DNA of 43,315 nt from Trueperella sp. GTDB lineage: Bacteria > Actinomycetota > Actinomycetes > Actinomycetales > Actinomycetaceae. Position numbers and translations under genes: made by a program. The DNA lies in assembly GCA_022783305.1 (NCBI GenBank), contig JALEWQ010000085.1, positions 1 to 43,315 of the forward strand, given 5' to 3'. Below the pieces are notes generated by a model, which saw only the letters and a list, made by a program, of their open reading frames with translations, did not search any database and was not told the origin of the DNA. Numbering within the stretch: the stretch's first letter is position 1; each line of letters opens with the position of its first letter. This document shows, piece by piece, positions 18,986 through 26,244 of the stretch.

Positions 18986-19003
18986 ACAGTTGAAAGGTTA
19001 TCC

Positions 19004-19936
19004 ATGGTCACGTACGCGTACACGATTGCAGGTTCGGAAGCCACCGGCGGGGCGGGCTTCCAGGTGGATCTCAAGACGTTCCACGAGCTCGGTTGCTACG
19101 GCCTCGGCACGCTCACCTGCATCGTCTCCTTCGACCCGGAGGACAACTGGAACCACAAATTCGTCCCCATCGAGCCGGGCGTGATCCGCGATCAGATGCA
19201 CGCCGCGATGGCTCATGCCGACCTCGACACGGTCAAGATCGGAATGCTCGGCACGATCCCCACGATCGACGCCGTCGCCGAGGGCCTCAAGAGCCAGGAG
19301 TGGAAGAACATCGTGCTTGACCCGGTCCTCATCTGCAAGGGCCAGGAGCCGGGCATGGCGCTGGACACGGACAACGCGTTGCGCGAGAAGATCCTCCCCC
19401 TCGCCACCGTCGCTACCCCGAACTACTTCGAGGCCTGCACGCTGGCGGGCATGGACAAGCTCGAAACCCTCGAGGACCTGGCCGAGGCCGCCATGCGGAT
19501 CTCGAAGCTGGGCCCGAAGTACGTGGTGGTCAAAGGCGGCATGGACTTCCCGGGCCCGGACGCCGTCGACGTCCTGTGGGACGGCGAGGCCGCCCTCGCC
19601 TTCTCTGTCCCCAAGATCGGCAACTCCCGCGTCTCGGGCGCGGGCTGCACCTTCGCCGCGGCGATCACCGCGGAGCTGGCGAAGGGCGCGGACATTCACA
19701 AGGCCGTGCGAGTGGCGAAGGACCTGGTCACCCAGGGTATCGACGCCCAGGTGAAGGCCAACACCCCGTTCTCCACGGTGTGGCAGGGCGCCTTCGAACC
19801 CAAGCAGGACGCCGACTACACCTACGCCGCCCAGATGGACTACTCGGACGCCACCCCGGACGAGGGCGAGGGGTGCGGCGGCGACGGCAATTGCGACAGC
19901 TGCGGGGACGGCGGCTGCTGCAAGGAGGCCAAGTAG
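19004..19936 (+). CDS. Pyridoxal kinase / ThiD-type kinase with Cys-rich tail
   Basis: Protein of 310 aa in the PdxK/ThiD branch of the ribokinase fold. The first strand ends in AGSEATGGAGFQ (substrate region, 9-20), and the anion-hole motif is G212-A-G-C215 (SGAGCTF). The protein resembles the Gram-positive pyridoxal kinases that arose from ThiD, so pyridoxal to PLP is the first guess and hydroxymethylpyrimidine the second. The kinase domain ends near residue 262. The last 25 residues are a Gly/Asp-rich extension with five cysteines (C291, C297, C300, C305, C306), not part of the fold and suited to metal binding. The codons of the tail carry the AAGGAGG that serves the next gene. ATG 19004 follows AAAGG. 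Confidence 0.85.
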   Translation: MVTYAYTIAGSEATGGAGFQVDLKTFHELGCYGLGTLTCIVSFDPEDNWNHKFVPIEPGVIRDQMHAAMAHADLDTVKIGMLGTIPTIDAVAEGLKSQEWKNIVLDPVLICKGQEPGMALDTDNALREKILPLATVATPNYFEACTLAGMDKLETLEDLAEAAMRISKLGPKYVVVKGGMDFPGPDAVDVLWDGEAALAFSVPKIGNSRVSGAGCTFAAAITAELAKGADIHKAVRVAKDLVTQGIDAQVKANTPFSTVWQGAFEPKQDADYTYAAQMDYSDATPDEGEGCGGDGNCDSCGDGGCCKEAK

Positions 19937-19937
19937 C

Positions 19938-20609
19938 ATGTTTCCGGACCTGTCGGCCGCCAGGGCGTTCCTGCGTGAGCACCTGGCCGCCGCACCCGCG
20001 TCCGAGGCCTCGCGCCGCTACCGCTACGAGCACTGCCTAAGGGTGGCCCGCATCGGCCGCCGGGTCGCGCTTGAGTCCGGCCTCGACGCCGACGCACTCG
20101 AGCTGGGTTGCCTGCTTCACGACGTCGGGAAGTACGACGCCGCCGTGCCGGTCGACCACGGCCGGGCGGGCGCGCTCGTCGTGAAGGAATTCTTCGACGG
20201 CCTGGGCTTTCGTGGCGAGGCGGCCGAGGAGGTCGTGCAGGGCATCGCGATGCACGTGGACGGTAGCTTCAACCCGCGCGAGGACGGGGACGGCACCGGC
20301 GCCGACGCGCGCGGCCGAGCCTACCTCGCCTTCACGCGCGAGCCGGGCCTGGTGGCGAGGTCGATCGGGGACTGCGACAACGTGGACCGCTTCAGCACCT
20401 ACCGCATCGCGGACACCTTGAGGTACGTGGACTTCATGGGCAAGTCGACGGGCGAGCAGGTTGCGTTCATCGAGGCCTACCTCGAGGGTCTGCGCGCCCA
20501 GTACAACTACGAGTGCGCCACCAAGACCGCCCATGAGCTGTGGATCACGAATCTGGACTACCAATGGAACTTCTTTACTAGACTATCGACGGAAATCACC
20601 GAAAGGTGA
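19938..20609 (+). CDS. HD-domain phosphohydrolase
   Basis: Protein of 223 aa with the HD signature: H32 (in YEHCLRVARI), H61-D62 (LLHDVGKYD), H74, H106 and the distal Asp in DCDNVDRF (145-150). These are the metal ligands of the superfamily, which hydrolyses phosphate mono- and diesters or nucleotides. The subgroup is not recognisable. It starts one base after the kinase stop, and its ribosome site lies inside the kinase gene, so both are made together. This suggests a shared nucleotide/cofactor context, but that is inference. The stop lies within a small hairpin. Confidence 0.85.
   Translation: MFPDLSAARAFLREHLAAAPASEASRRYRYEHCLRVARIGRRVALESGLDADALELGCLLHDVGKYDAAVPVDHGRAGALVVKEFFDGLGFRGEAAEEVVQGIAMHVDGSFNPREDGDGTGADARGRAYLAFTREPGLVARSIGDCDNVDRFSTYRIADTLRYVDFMGKSTGEQVAFIEAYLEGLRAQYNYECATKTAHELWITNLDYQWNFFTRLSTEITER
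20596..20609 (+). promoter_or_regulatory. Small inverted repeat before the FadR-type gene
   Basis: TCACC-GAAA-GGTGA, perfect arms with a GAAA loop, covering the last codons and stop of the HD gene and 24 bp before the regulator start. It could be an RNA tetraloop hairpin or a binding site for the regulator. A second GAAAGGTG copy at 20622-20629 serves as the ribosome site. Confidence 0.35.
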
Positions 20610-20633
20610 CGTTGTCTTGACGAAAGGTGCTTT

Positions 20634-21335
20634 GTGAGCACAGACCTGGTCCATCGCGCGATCGACGACATTCTGCGCCGCATATCGAGCGGGCAGTTCC
20701 CGGCCGGCTCCGCCCTGCCCCCGGAGGACGAGCTGGCCAACCTCCTGAAGGTTTCGCGCCTGACGATGCGCGAGGCGGTGAAGGTCTTGAAGGATCGCCG
20801 CGTGCTCGACGTCATCCACGGGCGGGGCACGTTCGTGTTGCCGCTAGAGGAGTGGACGGATCTGTCCAGCATCGCCACGTTGCTCACCGATCGTGTCAGC
20901 CCCAAGGAGCTCGGCCTGCAGCTGACCCAAGTTCGCAGGATGCTCGAGGTCGGGGCGGCGGGCCTCGCGGCGGGCAACCGCAGCGAGGAGGACCTCGCCC
21001 GCCTCGAGCAGGACCTTCGCGCCTACGAGCAGGCGCACGACGCCGACGACGTCGAGGCTGCACTCAATTCGGACCTCGCCTTTCACCGGCATATTTTGGC
21101 GGCCTCGGGCAACCCCTTCGTCGGGGCGATCATGCAGCCCTTGCAGGCCACGCTCTCCCTGTCGCGGCGTCACACCTCGGCGCTGCCAGACGTACGTGAG
21201 AGGGCTCAGGGCCATCATCGCAAGATCTTCGAGGCTATTGCCGCGGGCAGGGCGGACGAGGCGAAGAACGCGATGCGCGCCCACATGACGCAGACGGCGA
21301 ACGACATCGCCAGCCTTCCGGACTCGACGGACTGA
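20634..21335 (+). CDS. GntR-family transcriptional regulator, FadR subfamily (FCD)
   Basis: Protein of 233 aa. The N-terminal winged helix-turn-helix (about 5-68) has the GntR pattern: LPPEDELANLLKVSRLTMREAVKVL, then a wing ending RGTFV. The C-terminal all-helical FCD domain (about 90-220) has the metal/ligand residues D and H in SDLAFHRHI, and H in GHHRKIF and RAHM. FCD regulators bind small carboxylates and repress catabolic or transport genes. Start GTG 20634 follows GAAAGG. The convergent cyclase-family gene nearby has a palindromic operator-like site in its promoter and is a candidate target. Confidence 0.9.
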   Translation: MSTDLVHRAIDDILRRISSGQFPAGSALPPEDELANLLKVSRLTMREAVKVLKDRRVLDVIHGRGTFVLPLEEWTDLSSIATLLTDRVSPKELGLQLTQVRRMLEVGAAGLAAGNRSEEDLARLEQDLRAYEQAHDADDVEAALNSDLAFHRHILAASGNPFVGAIMQPLQATLSLSRRHTSALPDVRERAQGHHRKIFEAIAAGRADEAKNAMRAHMTQTANDIASLPDSTD

Positions 21336-21372
21336 CGTCGGGCACTCGCGCCCTGTTGGGGCACCCGACGAA

Positions 21373-21403
21373 CGCGGGCGGCTGGAGATCCCAGCCGCCC
21401 GCG
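21373..21403. terminator. Bidirectional terminator between the FadR-type and cyclase genes
   Basis: A 13-bp perfect stem (21373-21385 with 21391-21403) with a 5-nt loop, in the gap between two convergent genes. A second weaker stem (GTCGGG/CCCGAC, 21337-21369) precedes it. Confidence 0.7.
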
Positions 21404-21449
21404 CGATGTTGTGCCGCCAAACCGGCGTGATCGCCTCGTCTGCGATCGC

Positions 21450-22136
21450 CTAGTCCTCGACCCACGCCATGACGTTGACCGGCGCCGAGTCCACCTCCGC
21501 CACGCGCAGCGGGCCGAGGGTGACGCACCTGATCTTCTTGTCTCCCAGCGCCTGGAGGGCCATGTCCTCGATCGCGCAGATGACGTGGTCGGTGTAGTTG
21601 CCCAGGAGCCAGTGGTGCGCCTCGGGGCCGTAGTCGTTCGTCGGGGAGGCGACCGACAGCCAGTCCATCCCCAGGCAGTCGAGCTTCGGGAATTCCTCGT
21701 TGAGCCACTTGCACAGGTCGGGGTGCAGCGAGACGCCGCGGTTCGTGTACGTGTCGGGGTCCGTGTGCTTGAGCTCCTCGAAACCGGTGCGGATGAGGAG
21801 AAGACGCTTGTCCGCGAGCGCGTCCGCGTAAGGTCCGAGGTCCTCCTTCGTCACGACCTCCGCTGGTCCGTTTCGGTGCGGCAGGTCGACCACGAGCACC
21901 TCGTGGCCCTCGTAGGCGAACTTCTCGATGGGTAGGTCCGCGAAGTTCGTACCCGTCGAGTTGAAGTGGTGTGGGCCGTCCATGTGGGTGGCAAAGTGGT
22001 TGGGCAGGTGCATCATGTAGGAGTTGAAGGGCTTTCCCTCCTCGCTGCGAACCGAGTCCGGCTCGACAGTGAGGATGGGTTCGCCGGGGAACGCTCCGTC
22101 GTTGGGATTCAGCACGTGTGACAAATGAATGAACAT
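21450..22136 (-). CDS. Cyclase-family metal-dependent hydrolase (kynurenine formamidase-like)
   Basis: Protein of 228 aa with the metal motif H47-F-A-T-H51-M-D53-G-P-H56, the HxGTHxDxPxH pattern of the cyclase/KynB superfamily with Ala in place of the first Gly. The family includes arylformamidase, isatin hydrolase and polyketide cyclases, all using a divalent metal to open or close amide and lactam rings. The substrate here is not evident: no tryptophan-degradation gene is near. GGAG lies 6 nt before ATG 22136. The promoter region carries a perfect 13-bp palindrome, so the gene is probably under a repressor, perhaps the convergent FadR-type protein. Confidence 0.85.
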   Translation of the reverse strand: MFIHLSHVLNPNDGAFPGEPILTVEPDSVRSEEGKPFNSYMMHLPNHFATHMDGPHHFNSTGTNFADLPIEKFAYEGHEVLVVDLPHRNGPAEVVTKEDLGPYADALADKRLLLIRTGFEELKHTDPDTYTNRGVSLHPDLCKWLNEEFPKLDCLGMDWLSVASPTNDYGPEAHHWLLGNYTDHVICAIEDMALQALGDKKIRCVTLGPLRVAEVDSAPVNVMAWVED

Positions 22137-22176
22137 CGTTGTTCTCCGCTTTCGTCGATTCGGTGAATACGGCGAG

Positions 22177-22204
22177 TCTATAATTCTCAGACCTCAGAGG
22201 TCAA
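22177..22204 (-). promoter_or_regulatory. Promoter of the cyclase-family gene
   Basis: Minus strand: TTGACC (22199-22204), 16-bp spacer, TATAGA (22177-22182). It is near consensus and 40 bp upstream of the start. Confidence 0.6.
22190..22202. promoter_or_regulatory. Operator-like palindrome over the cyclase promoter
   Basis: GACCTC-A-GAGGTC, 6-bp arms around one base, overlapping the -35 and spacer. The position is that of a steric repressor site. GntR-family operators are often short palindromes of this size. Confidence 0.5.
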
Positions 22205-22271
22205 GGGTTTTTCTGCGCCTTGACAGCTCTTCCCGGGCGGGGCGCATTGTGTGGTGGTGGGGCAGAAGAGG

Positions 22272-23561
22272 CTACATCCCCACCATCTTCTCGTTGGCCT
22301 GCACGGTCCACTCGGCGTGGATGCCGGGCAGGTATTTGGAGAAGTGGAGGCGCAACCTCATGCCCTTCGTGGTGAAGTAAGCCAGGATCCCCAGCACCGT
22401 GATGAGGTTGAGACCGCCACCCACCAACAGCGTGGAGCGCGGCCCGAAAGCGTCGCCGAGCCAGCCGACGATCGGCGCGCCCAGCGGCGTTCCCCCCAGG
22501 AAGATCGCCATGTAGATCGCCATCACTCGCCCCCGGAACAGCGGGTCGGAGCTCATCTGGACGGCAGCGTTCGCGCTGGTCATCACGGTCAGCGCGAAGA
22601 AACCGGCGGGCACCAGCAGGATCGAGTACGCCAGGTAGCTCGGCGTGAATGCCAGCCCGATCGTCGCCACAGAAAACGCCATGAGCGAGATGAGGATCGT
22701 GCGCAGGCGCGGGTGCTGCCGCCGCGCCGCCATCAGCGCCCCCGCGAGCGTGCCGATCGCCATGATCGTGCCCAACAGCCCATACTCGCCCGAGCCCTTA
22801 CCGAAAACCTCGGTGGCCATCGTCGCGTTGTAAATCTGGAAGTTCATACCAAACGTGCCCAGCATGAACACGATGACCAGGAGCACGATGATGTCCGGCT
22901 TCGACTTCACGTAGCGGAAACCACCCCGGATGGCGCCCTTCTTCTCCGCACGCGGGGAGGGGTGCAACTCGGAGGTCTTCATCGCGATCAGCGCCCAGAA
23001 CATGCCCACGAACGACAGGGCGTTGATGAGGAGCGCCGGGGCGACGTCGTCGTTGAAGGCGGCGATCAAGAAACCCGCCAGTCCCGGGCCGATGAGGCGA
23101 GCGGCGTTAAACGACGTCGAGTTGAGCCCCACCGCGTTCGCGAGCCGATCCTGCGAGACGATCTCCGGGACGAAAGCCTGGCGGGCGGGGTTGTCGAAGG
23201 CCACCACAAGGCCCTGCATGAACGCGAGCGCATAGATGTGCCACAGCTGCACAACGCCCGTGTACACCACCAGCCACATCGCCACCGCGTTCAGCATGAG
23301 CAGAAGCTGGGTGACCATGAGGACCTTGCGCTTGTCCAACCGATCCACGATGCCGCCCGCGTAGGGGGCGAGGAACGGAATCGCGAGGAACTGCAACGCC
23401 GTGACGAAGCCGAGGGCGGAGGAAGAGCCGGCCGTCAGTTCCGTCAGTACCAGCCAATCCTGGGCGACTCGGAAGATCCACGTGCCGACATTCGACACCA
23501 GCGCCCCGGCAAAAAAGTACCTGTAATTCCTGACCTCAAACGACTCAAACGTGCGCGACAT
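22272..23561 (-). CDS. MFS transporter (MFS_3 / EntS-like exporter)
   Basis: Protein of 429 aa with twelve expected membrane helices. The loop-2/3 motif is GGIVDRLDKRKVLM near residues 68-81, and its counterpart in the second half is RGRVMAIYMAIFLGGTPLGAP. The N-terminus (FEVRNYRYFFAGALVSNVGTWI) is typical of the MFS_3 drug/siderophore exporter group. The transported compound is unknown. AAGGAGA precedes ATG 23561. The cyclase-family gene lies 135 bp downstream with its own promoter, so the two may be functionally linked but not strictly one operon. Confidence 0.9.
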   Translation of the reverse strand: MSRTFESFEVRNYRYFFAGALVSNVGTWIFRVAQDWLVLTELTAGSSSALGFVTALQFLAIPFLAPYAGGIVDRLDKRKVLMVTQLLLMLNAVAMWLVVYTGVVQLWHIYALAFMQGLVVAFDNPARQAFVPEIVSQDRLANAVGLNSTSFNAARLIGPGLAGFLIAAFNDDVAPALLINALSFVGMFWALIAMKTSELHPSPRAEKKGAIRGGFRYVKSKPDIIVLLVIVFMLGTFGMNFQIYNATMATEVFGKGSGEYGLLGTIMAIGTLAGALMAARRQHPRLRTILISLMAFSVATIGLAFTPSYLAYSILLVPAGFFALTVMTSANAAVQMSSDPLFRGRVMAIYMAIFLGGTPLGAPIVGWLGDAFGPRSTLLVGGGLNLITVLGILAYFTTKGMRLRLHFSKYLPGIHAEWTVQANEKMVGM

Positions 23562-23680
23562 GCACCATCTCCTTAAAGGACAAGGTTAATGAACCCCTGC
23601 GGGGATGTCTATCGCACGCGTCACCCGCATTTCGCCGCCCTGACACCGAGCCCGCCGGGCCGGGCTGCCCGCGCCGTCTC

Positions 23681-23714
23681 GGCCCGGGCTACTCCCCGGC
23701 CCGGGCTACTCCCC
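23681..23714. repeat. 17-bp tandem duplication across the dnaB stop codon
   Basis: Two perfect copies of GGCCCGGGCTACTCCCC (23681-23697, 23698-23714). The right copy contains the dnaB stop and last codons; the left copy repeats them downstream in a different frame. Each copy holds the palindrome GCCCGGGC, so the pair may also form terminator stems. Confidence 0.8.
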
Positions 23715-25040
23715 GCCGAAGTTCGCGAAGCGCGTGTAGTTGCCCTGGAAGGCGAGCTCGACCTTCGCGGTCGGGCCGGAGCGGTTCTTACCCACGATCA
23801 CCTCGGCGGGCGGGGTGTTAAGCGAACCGTCCTCGGCCTGGGGGCGGTTGATGAGCAGGACGACGTCGGCGTCCTGCTCGAGCGATCCGGACTCGCGCAG
23901 GTCGGAGACTTGCGGGGTCTTGTCGTTGCGCTGCTCGGGATTTCGGTTGAGCTGGGCGATGGCGATGATGGGAACGTCGAGCTCCTTGGCGAGCAGCTTG
24001 ATGGAGCGGGAGAACTCGGAGACCTCCTGCTGGCGGGACTCGGGAGTGCGCCCGCCGGACGTCAGTAGCTGGAGGTAATCGATGACGACGAGCTCCACCC
24101 CGTGCTGCTGGCGCATCCGGCGTGCCTTGGCGCGGATCTCCATCATGGTGAGGTTGGGCGAGTCGTCCACGTAGAGCGGGCCCTCCGCGATCCGGGCGAG
24201 CGTGGTGGAGATGCGCTCCCACTGGTTCTGCCGAATGTCGCCGGAGATGAGCGCGGATAGCGGGATCTCACCCTCGGCGGCGAGCACACGCATGGCAAGC
24301 TCGGTTCGCCCCATTTCGAGGGAGAAGAAGGCAACCGGCTTGTTCTCACGGAAGGCGATGTGCCGGCAAAAATCCATGGCGATGGTGGTCTTGCCCATGC
24401 CCGGTCGGGCGGCCACGATGATCATCTGGCCCGGTCGCAGGCCGTTGAGGACGCCGTCAAGCTCGTGGAATCCGGTGGCTAGCCCGGACACCTTTCCGTC
24501 GCGGCTCGCGTTGGTCTCTAACTCTTCGATGAGTCCGGGCACGATCTCGCGGAAGGCGGTGTAGTCGGACTTCGTGCGCGACTCCGTCATCTGGAAGACC
24601 TCGGACTGGGCCATGTTGACCAGCTCGACGACGTCGGCGCCGTCCGTCGTATAGCCCAGCTGGGTGATGCGCGTGCCAACCTCGATCAGGGCGCGGAGCT
24701 GGGCCTGCTCGTGGACGATGCGGGCGTAGTAGGAGGTGTTCGCGGCGGTGGGCACGCCGTTGACGAGGTCGAAGATGTAGGTGCGCCCGCCGACACGCTC
24801 GAGTTCGCCGCGCCGGGAGATCTCCGCGGCCACCGTGATGGCGTCGGCCGGCTCGCCCTTGCTGAACAGGTCGAGGATGGCGTCATAGATGGCGGTGTGC
24901 GCGGGGCGATAGAAGTCGCCTCCCTGCAGGATTTCAAGGACGTCCGCGATCGCGTCCTTGTTAATCATCATTCCACCCAGCACCGATCGCTCCGCCTCGA
25001 TGTCCTGCGGCGGCACGCGGTCAAACCCAGCCTCGCCCAC
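23706..25040 (-). CDS. dnaB: Replicative DNA helicase DnaB
   Basis: Protein of 444 aa, normal DnaB length, without intein. The N-terminal domain (about 10-110) begins with PPQDIEAERSVLGGM. The RecA-like helicase domain has Walker A ARPGMGKTT (211-219), Walker B VELVVIDYLQL (315-325) and the DXDQ/arginine-finger region near 370-400. It is the hexameric helicase loaded at the origin by DnaA-dependent machinery. GTG 25040 follows AAGGAGGG by 3 nt, and TAAGGT slightly upstream could be its -10. The upstream gene-free region holds a DnaA-box cluster, which would allow DnaA control of dnaB. In many bacteria dnaB directly follows rplI; here it is about 9 kb away. Confidence 0.97.
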   Translation of the reverse strand: MGEAGFDRVPPQDIEAERSVLGGMMINKDAIADVLEILQGGDFYRPAHTAIYDAILDLFSKGEPADAITVAAEISRRGELERVGGRTYIFDLVNGVPTAANTSYYARIVHEQAQLRALIEVGTRITQLGYTTDGADVVELVNMAQSEVFQMTESRTKSDYTAFREIVPGLIEELETNASRDGKVSGLATGFHELDGVLNGLRPGQMIIVAARPGMGKTTIAMDFCRHIAFRENKPVAFFSLEMGRTELAMRVLAAEGEIPLSALISGDIRQNQWERISTTLARIAEGPLYVDDSPNLTMMEIRAKARRMRQQHGVELVVIDYLQLLTSGGRTPESRQQEVSEFSRSIKLLAKELDVPIIAIAQLNRNPEQRNDKTPQVSDLRESGSLEQDADVVLLINRPQAEDGSLNTPPAEVIVGKNRSGPTAKVELAFQGNYTRFANFGGE

Positions 25041-25605
25041 GGTCCCTCCTTCGCTCTCTGTTAGACCTTACCTGCCGCGGGCGGCTCGCGCGTAACCCTT
25101 GCACGTGCGCTCGGTTGCGCGGCGCACGTGTTCTCGCTCGCGCGCCGACGCCGGCCACGCGCGCACGTCCAAATCGGGCTGCGCGATCGCGCCTCATCGG
25201 GCTGGTTCGCCGCCGCGCCTCCGGTTGCGTTGTCAAATCGCGGCCGAGCACCGAGCCGCACGTTGTCCACAAGTTTCGACAAATCCTGTGGCTTGTTGAA
25301 GAAATTCGGTGGATACTCGCGGGGTGTCTGTGGAGGGAGCGGGGAGAACCACCCCATGTTATCCACACCGTTACACACATTCGCTGAGAACTGTGGACAG
25401 CCGGGCGGTTTTCGGCGAGATTTCCTCAACAGATCTGTCCACAGCCGTGGATAAGCGCTCTGAGTGTCGACAGGTTTTTTCCGTTGCCCTTGTCGCGATA
25501 CTTGAAGGACACACCGGGGGCGTGGGCCGAGCGCGTCTCGCGAGCGCACCCCGGGCTAAGCTCCCCAGACCTGCGGTATTCTTGAAAGACAAGTAGGGAG
25601 GAATC
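25041..25605. other. 565-bp gene-free region between dnaB and an unknown gene
   Basis: The only non-coding stretch over 300 bp. The part next to dnaB (25041-25262) is very GC-rich, with the palindromes GCACGTGC (about 25100) and GCGCGATCGCGC (25181-25192). The middle (25263-25454) has the DnaA-box cluster. The last part (25455-25605) leads to the 207-aa gene. I see no credible gene, tRNA or stable RNA in it. Confidence 0.8.
25263..25454. other. DnaA-box cluster with AT-rich element (origin-like)
   Basis: Two perfect boxes: TTGTCCACA at 25263-25271 (the form preferred in high-GC actinobacteria) and TTATCCACA at 25359-25367. Three boxes with one mismatch: 25392-25400 (minus, CTGTCCACA), 25435-25443 (plus, CTGTCCACA) and 25446-25454 (minus, TTATCCACG). 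A weaker one with two mismatches lies at 25371-25379. The last two strong ones form a head-to-head pair 2 bp apart. The stretch 25271-25315 is roughly 59 percent A+T in an otherwise very GC-rich region. No dnaA or dnaN lies next to it, so it is either a secondary/titration site, a DnaA-controlled regulatory region for dnaB, or less likely the main origin. Confidence 0.75.
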
Positions 25606-26229
25606 ATGGTCAGCTTCTATTCCGACAACACGACCGGCTCGGCGTGGGTTTCCTCGACGAGGCGTTTCTCGCTACCCCACCGGACCGAGAGCCTCGAATC
25701 ACCCTTCCTCGCCGGCGACTACGCCAAGGCCGACAGGCGCCGCAAGAAGCGTGACAAGCGCCGGGCACGGGAGATGGCCAAGCGCGCCCCACGATCCTTC
25801 AGCGAAGCCCCGCGCAAGGAGGCGCGCCCACTCCAGTCTCAGCCGACTCGCGCCATGCGCTCCCCCTCCGGGCAGCCGGCGGCGCAGACCGGGCAGCGTC
25901 CGCCCATGCCCCAGGGCGGACCCCAAGCCCCGCAACCCCAGGGCGGACCCCAGGCCCCCGTGACGGGGATGACGGTGGGCCGGCTCCACGGCGTCACAAT
26001 AGCCCCGCAGACCTCCTTCTTCGACCGCATGTCGCGCACCGTGCAGAACTTCTCCAACTCCCGGCTCACCTCCCTCACGAAGAAATCCTTCCCCGCAAGC
26101 TCCGGCTTCGCGCTCGACAAAGTGGAGCTCACCAAGCAGGAATACGAGGCGTGGATCGCCGGTGACCCGACGGCGAACGCGAACGTCGTCGTCGACGGCG
26201 CACCCGGCACCCGACCCGAAGCCTACTAA
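25606..26229 (+). CDS. Hypothetical protein, basic and Pro/Gln-rich
   Basis: Unrecognised protein of 207 aa. Residues about 38-62 are strongly basic (DRRRKKRDKRRAREMAKR), 65-125 are a disordered Pro/Gln/Arg-rich part with a short internal duplication (PQGGPQAPQPQGGPQAP), and 130-205 look ordered, with a SRTVQNFSNSRL helix and KQEYEAWIAGD. It has no signal peptide or membrane helix. GGAGG lies 4 nt before ATG 25606, so expression is likely good. The MATE gene starts 15 bp after it, probably in one transcript. A DNA- or RNA-binding role is suggested only by charge and by the adjacent DnaA boxes. Confidence 0.8.
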   Translation: MVSFYSDNTTGSAWVSSTRRFSLPHRTESLESPFLAGDYAKADRRRKKRDKRRAREMAKRAPRSFSEAPRKEARPLQSQPTRAMRSPSGQPAAQTGQRPPMPQGGPQAPQPQGGPQAPVTGMTVGRLHGVTIAPQTSFFDRMSRTVQNFSNSRLTSLTKKSFPASSGFALDKVELTKQEYEAWIAGDPTANANVVVDGAPGTRPEAY

Positions 26230-26244
26230 GAGCCGCCCCGACCC

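Noticed and set aside
22251-23576. 441-codon plus-strand frame over the MFS gene
   Set aside because: Antisense shadow with extreme His/Arg content; the MFS protein on minus is full length with normal motifs.
25041-25605. Main chromosomal origin oriC
   Set aside because: Not rejected as origin-like, but not called oriC: dnaA and dnaN are absent, and the rpsF operon would run towards it, whereas highly expressed genes normally run away from the origin.
25900-25960. CRISPR-like or satellite repeat
   Set aside because: Only two imperfect copies encoding PQGGPQAP inside a gene; no spacers.
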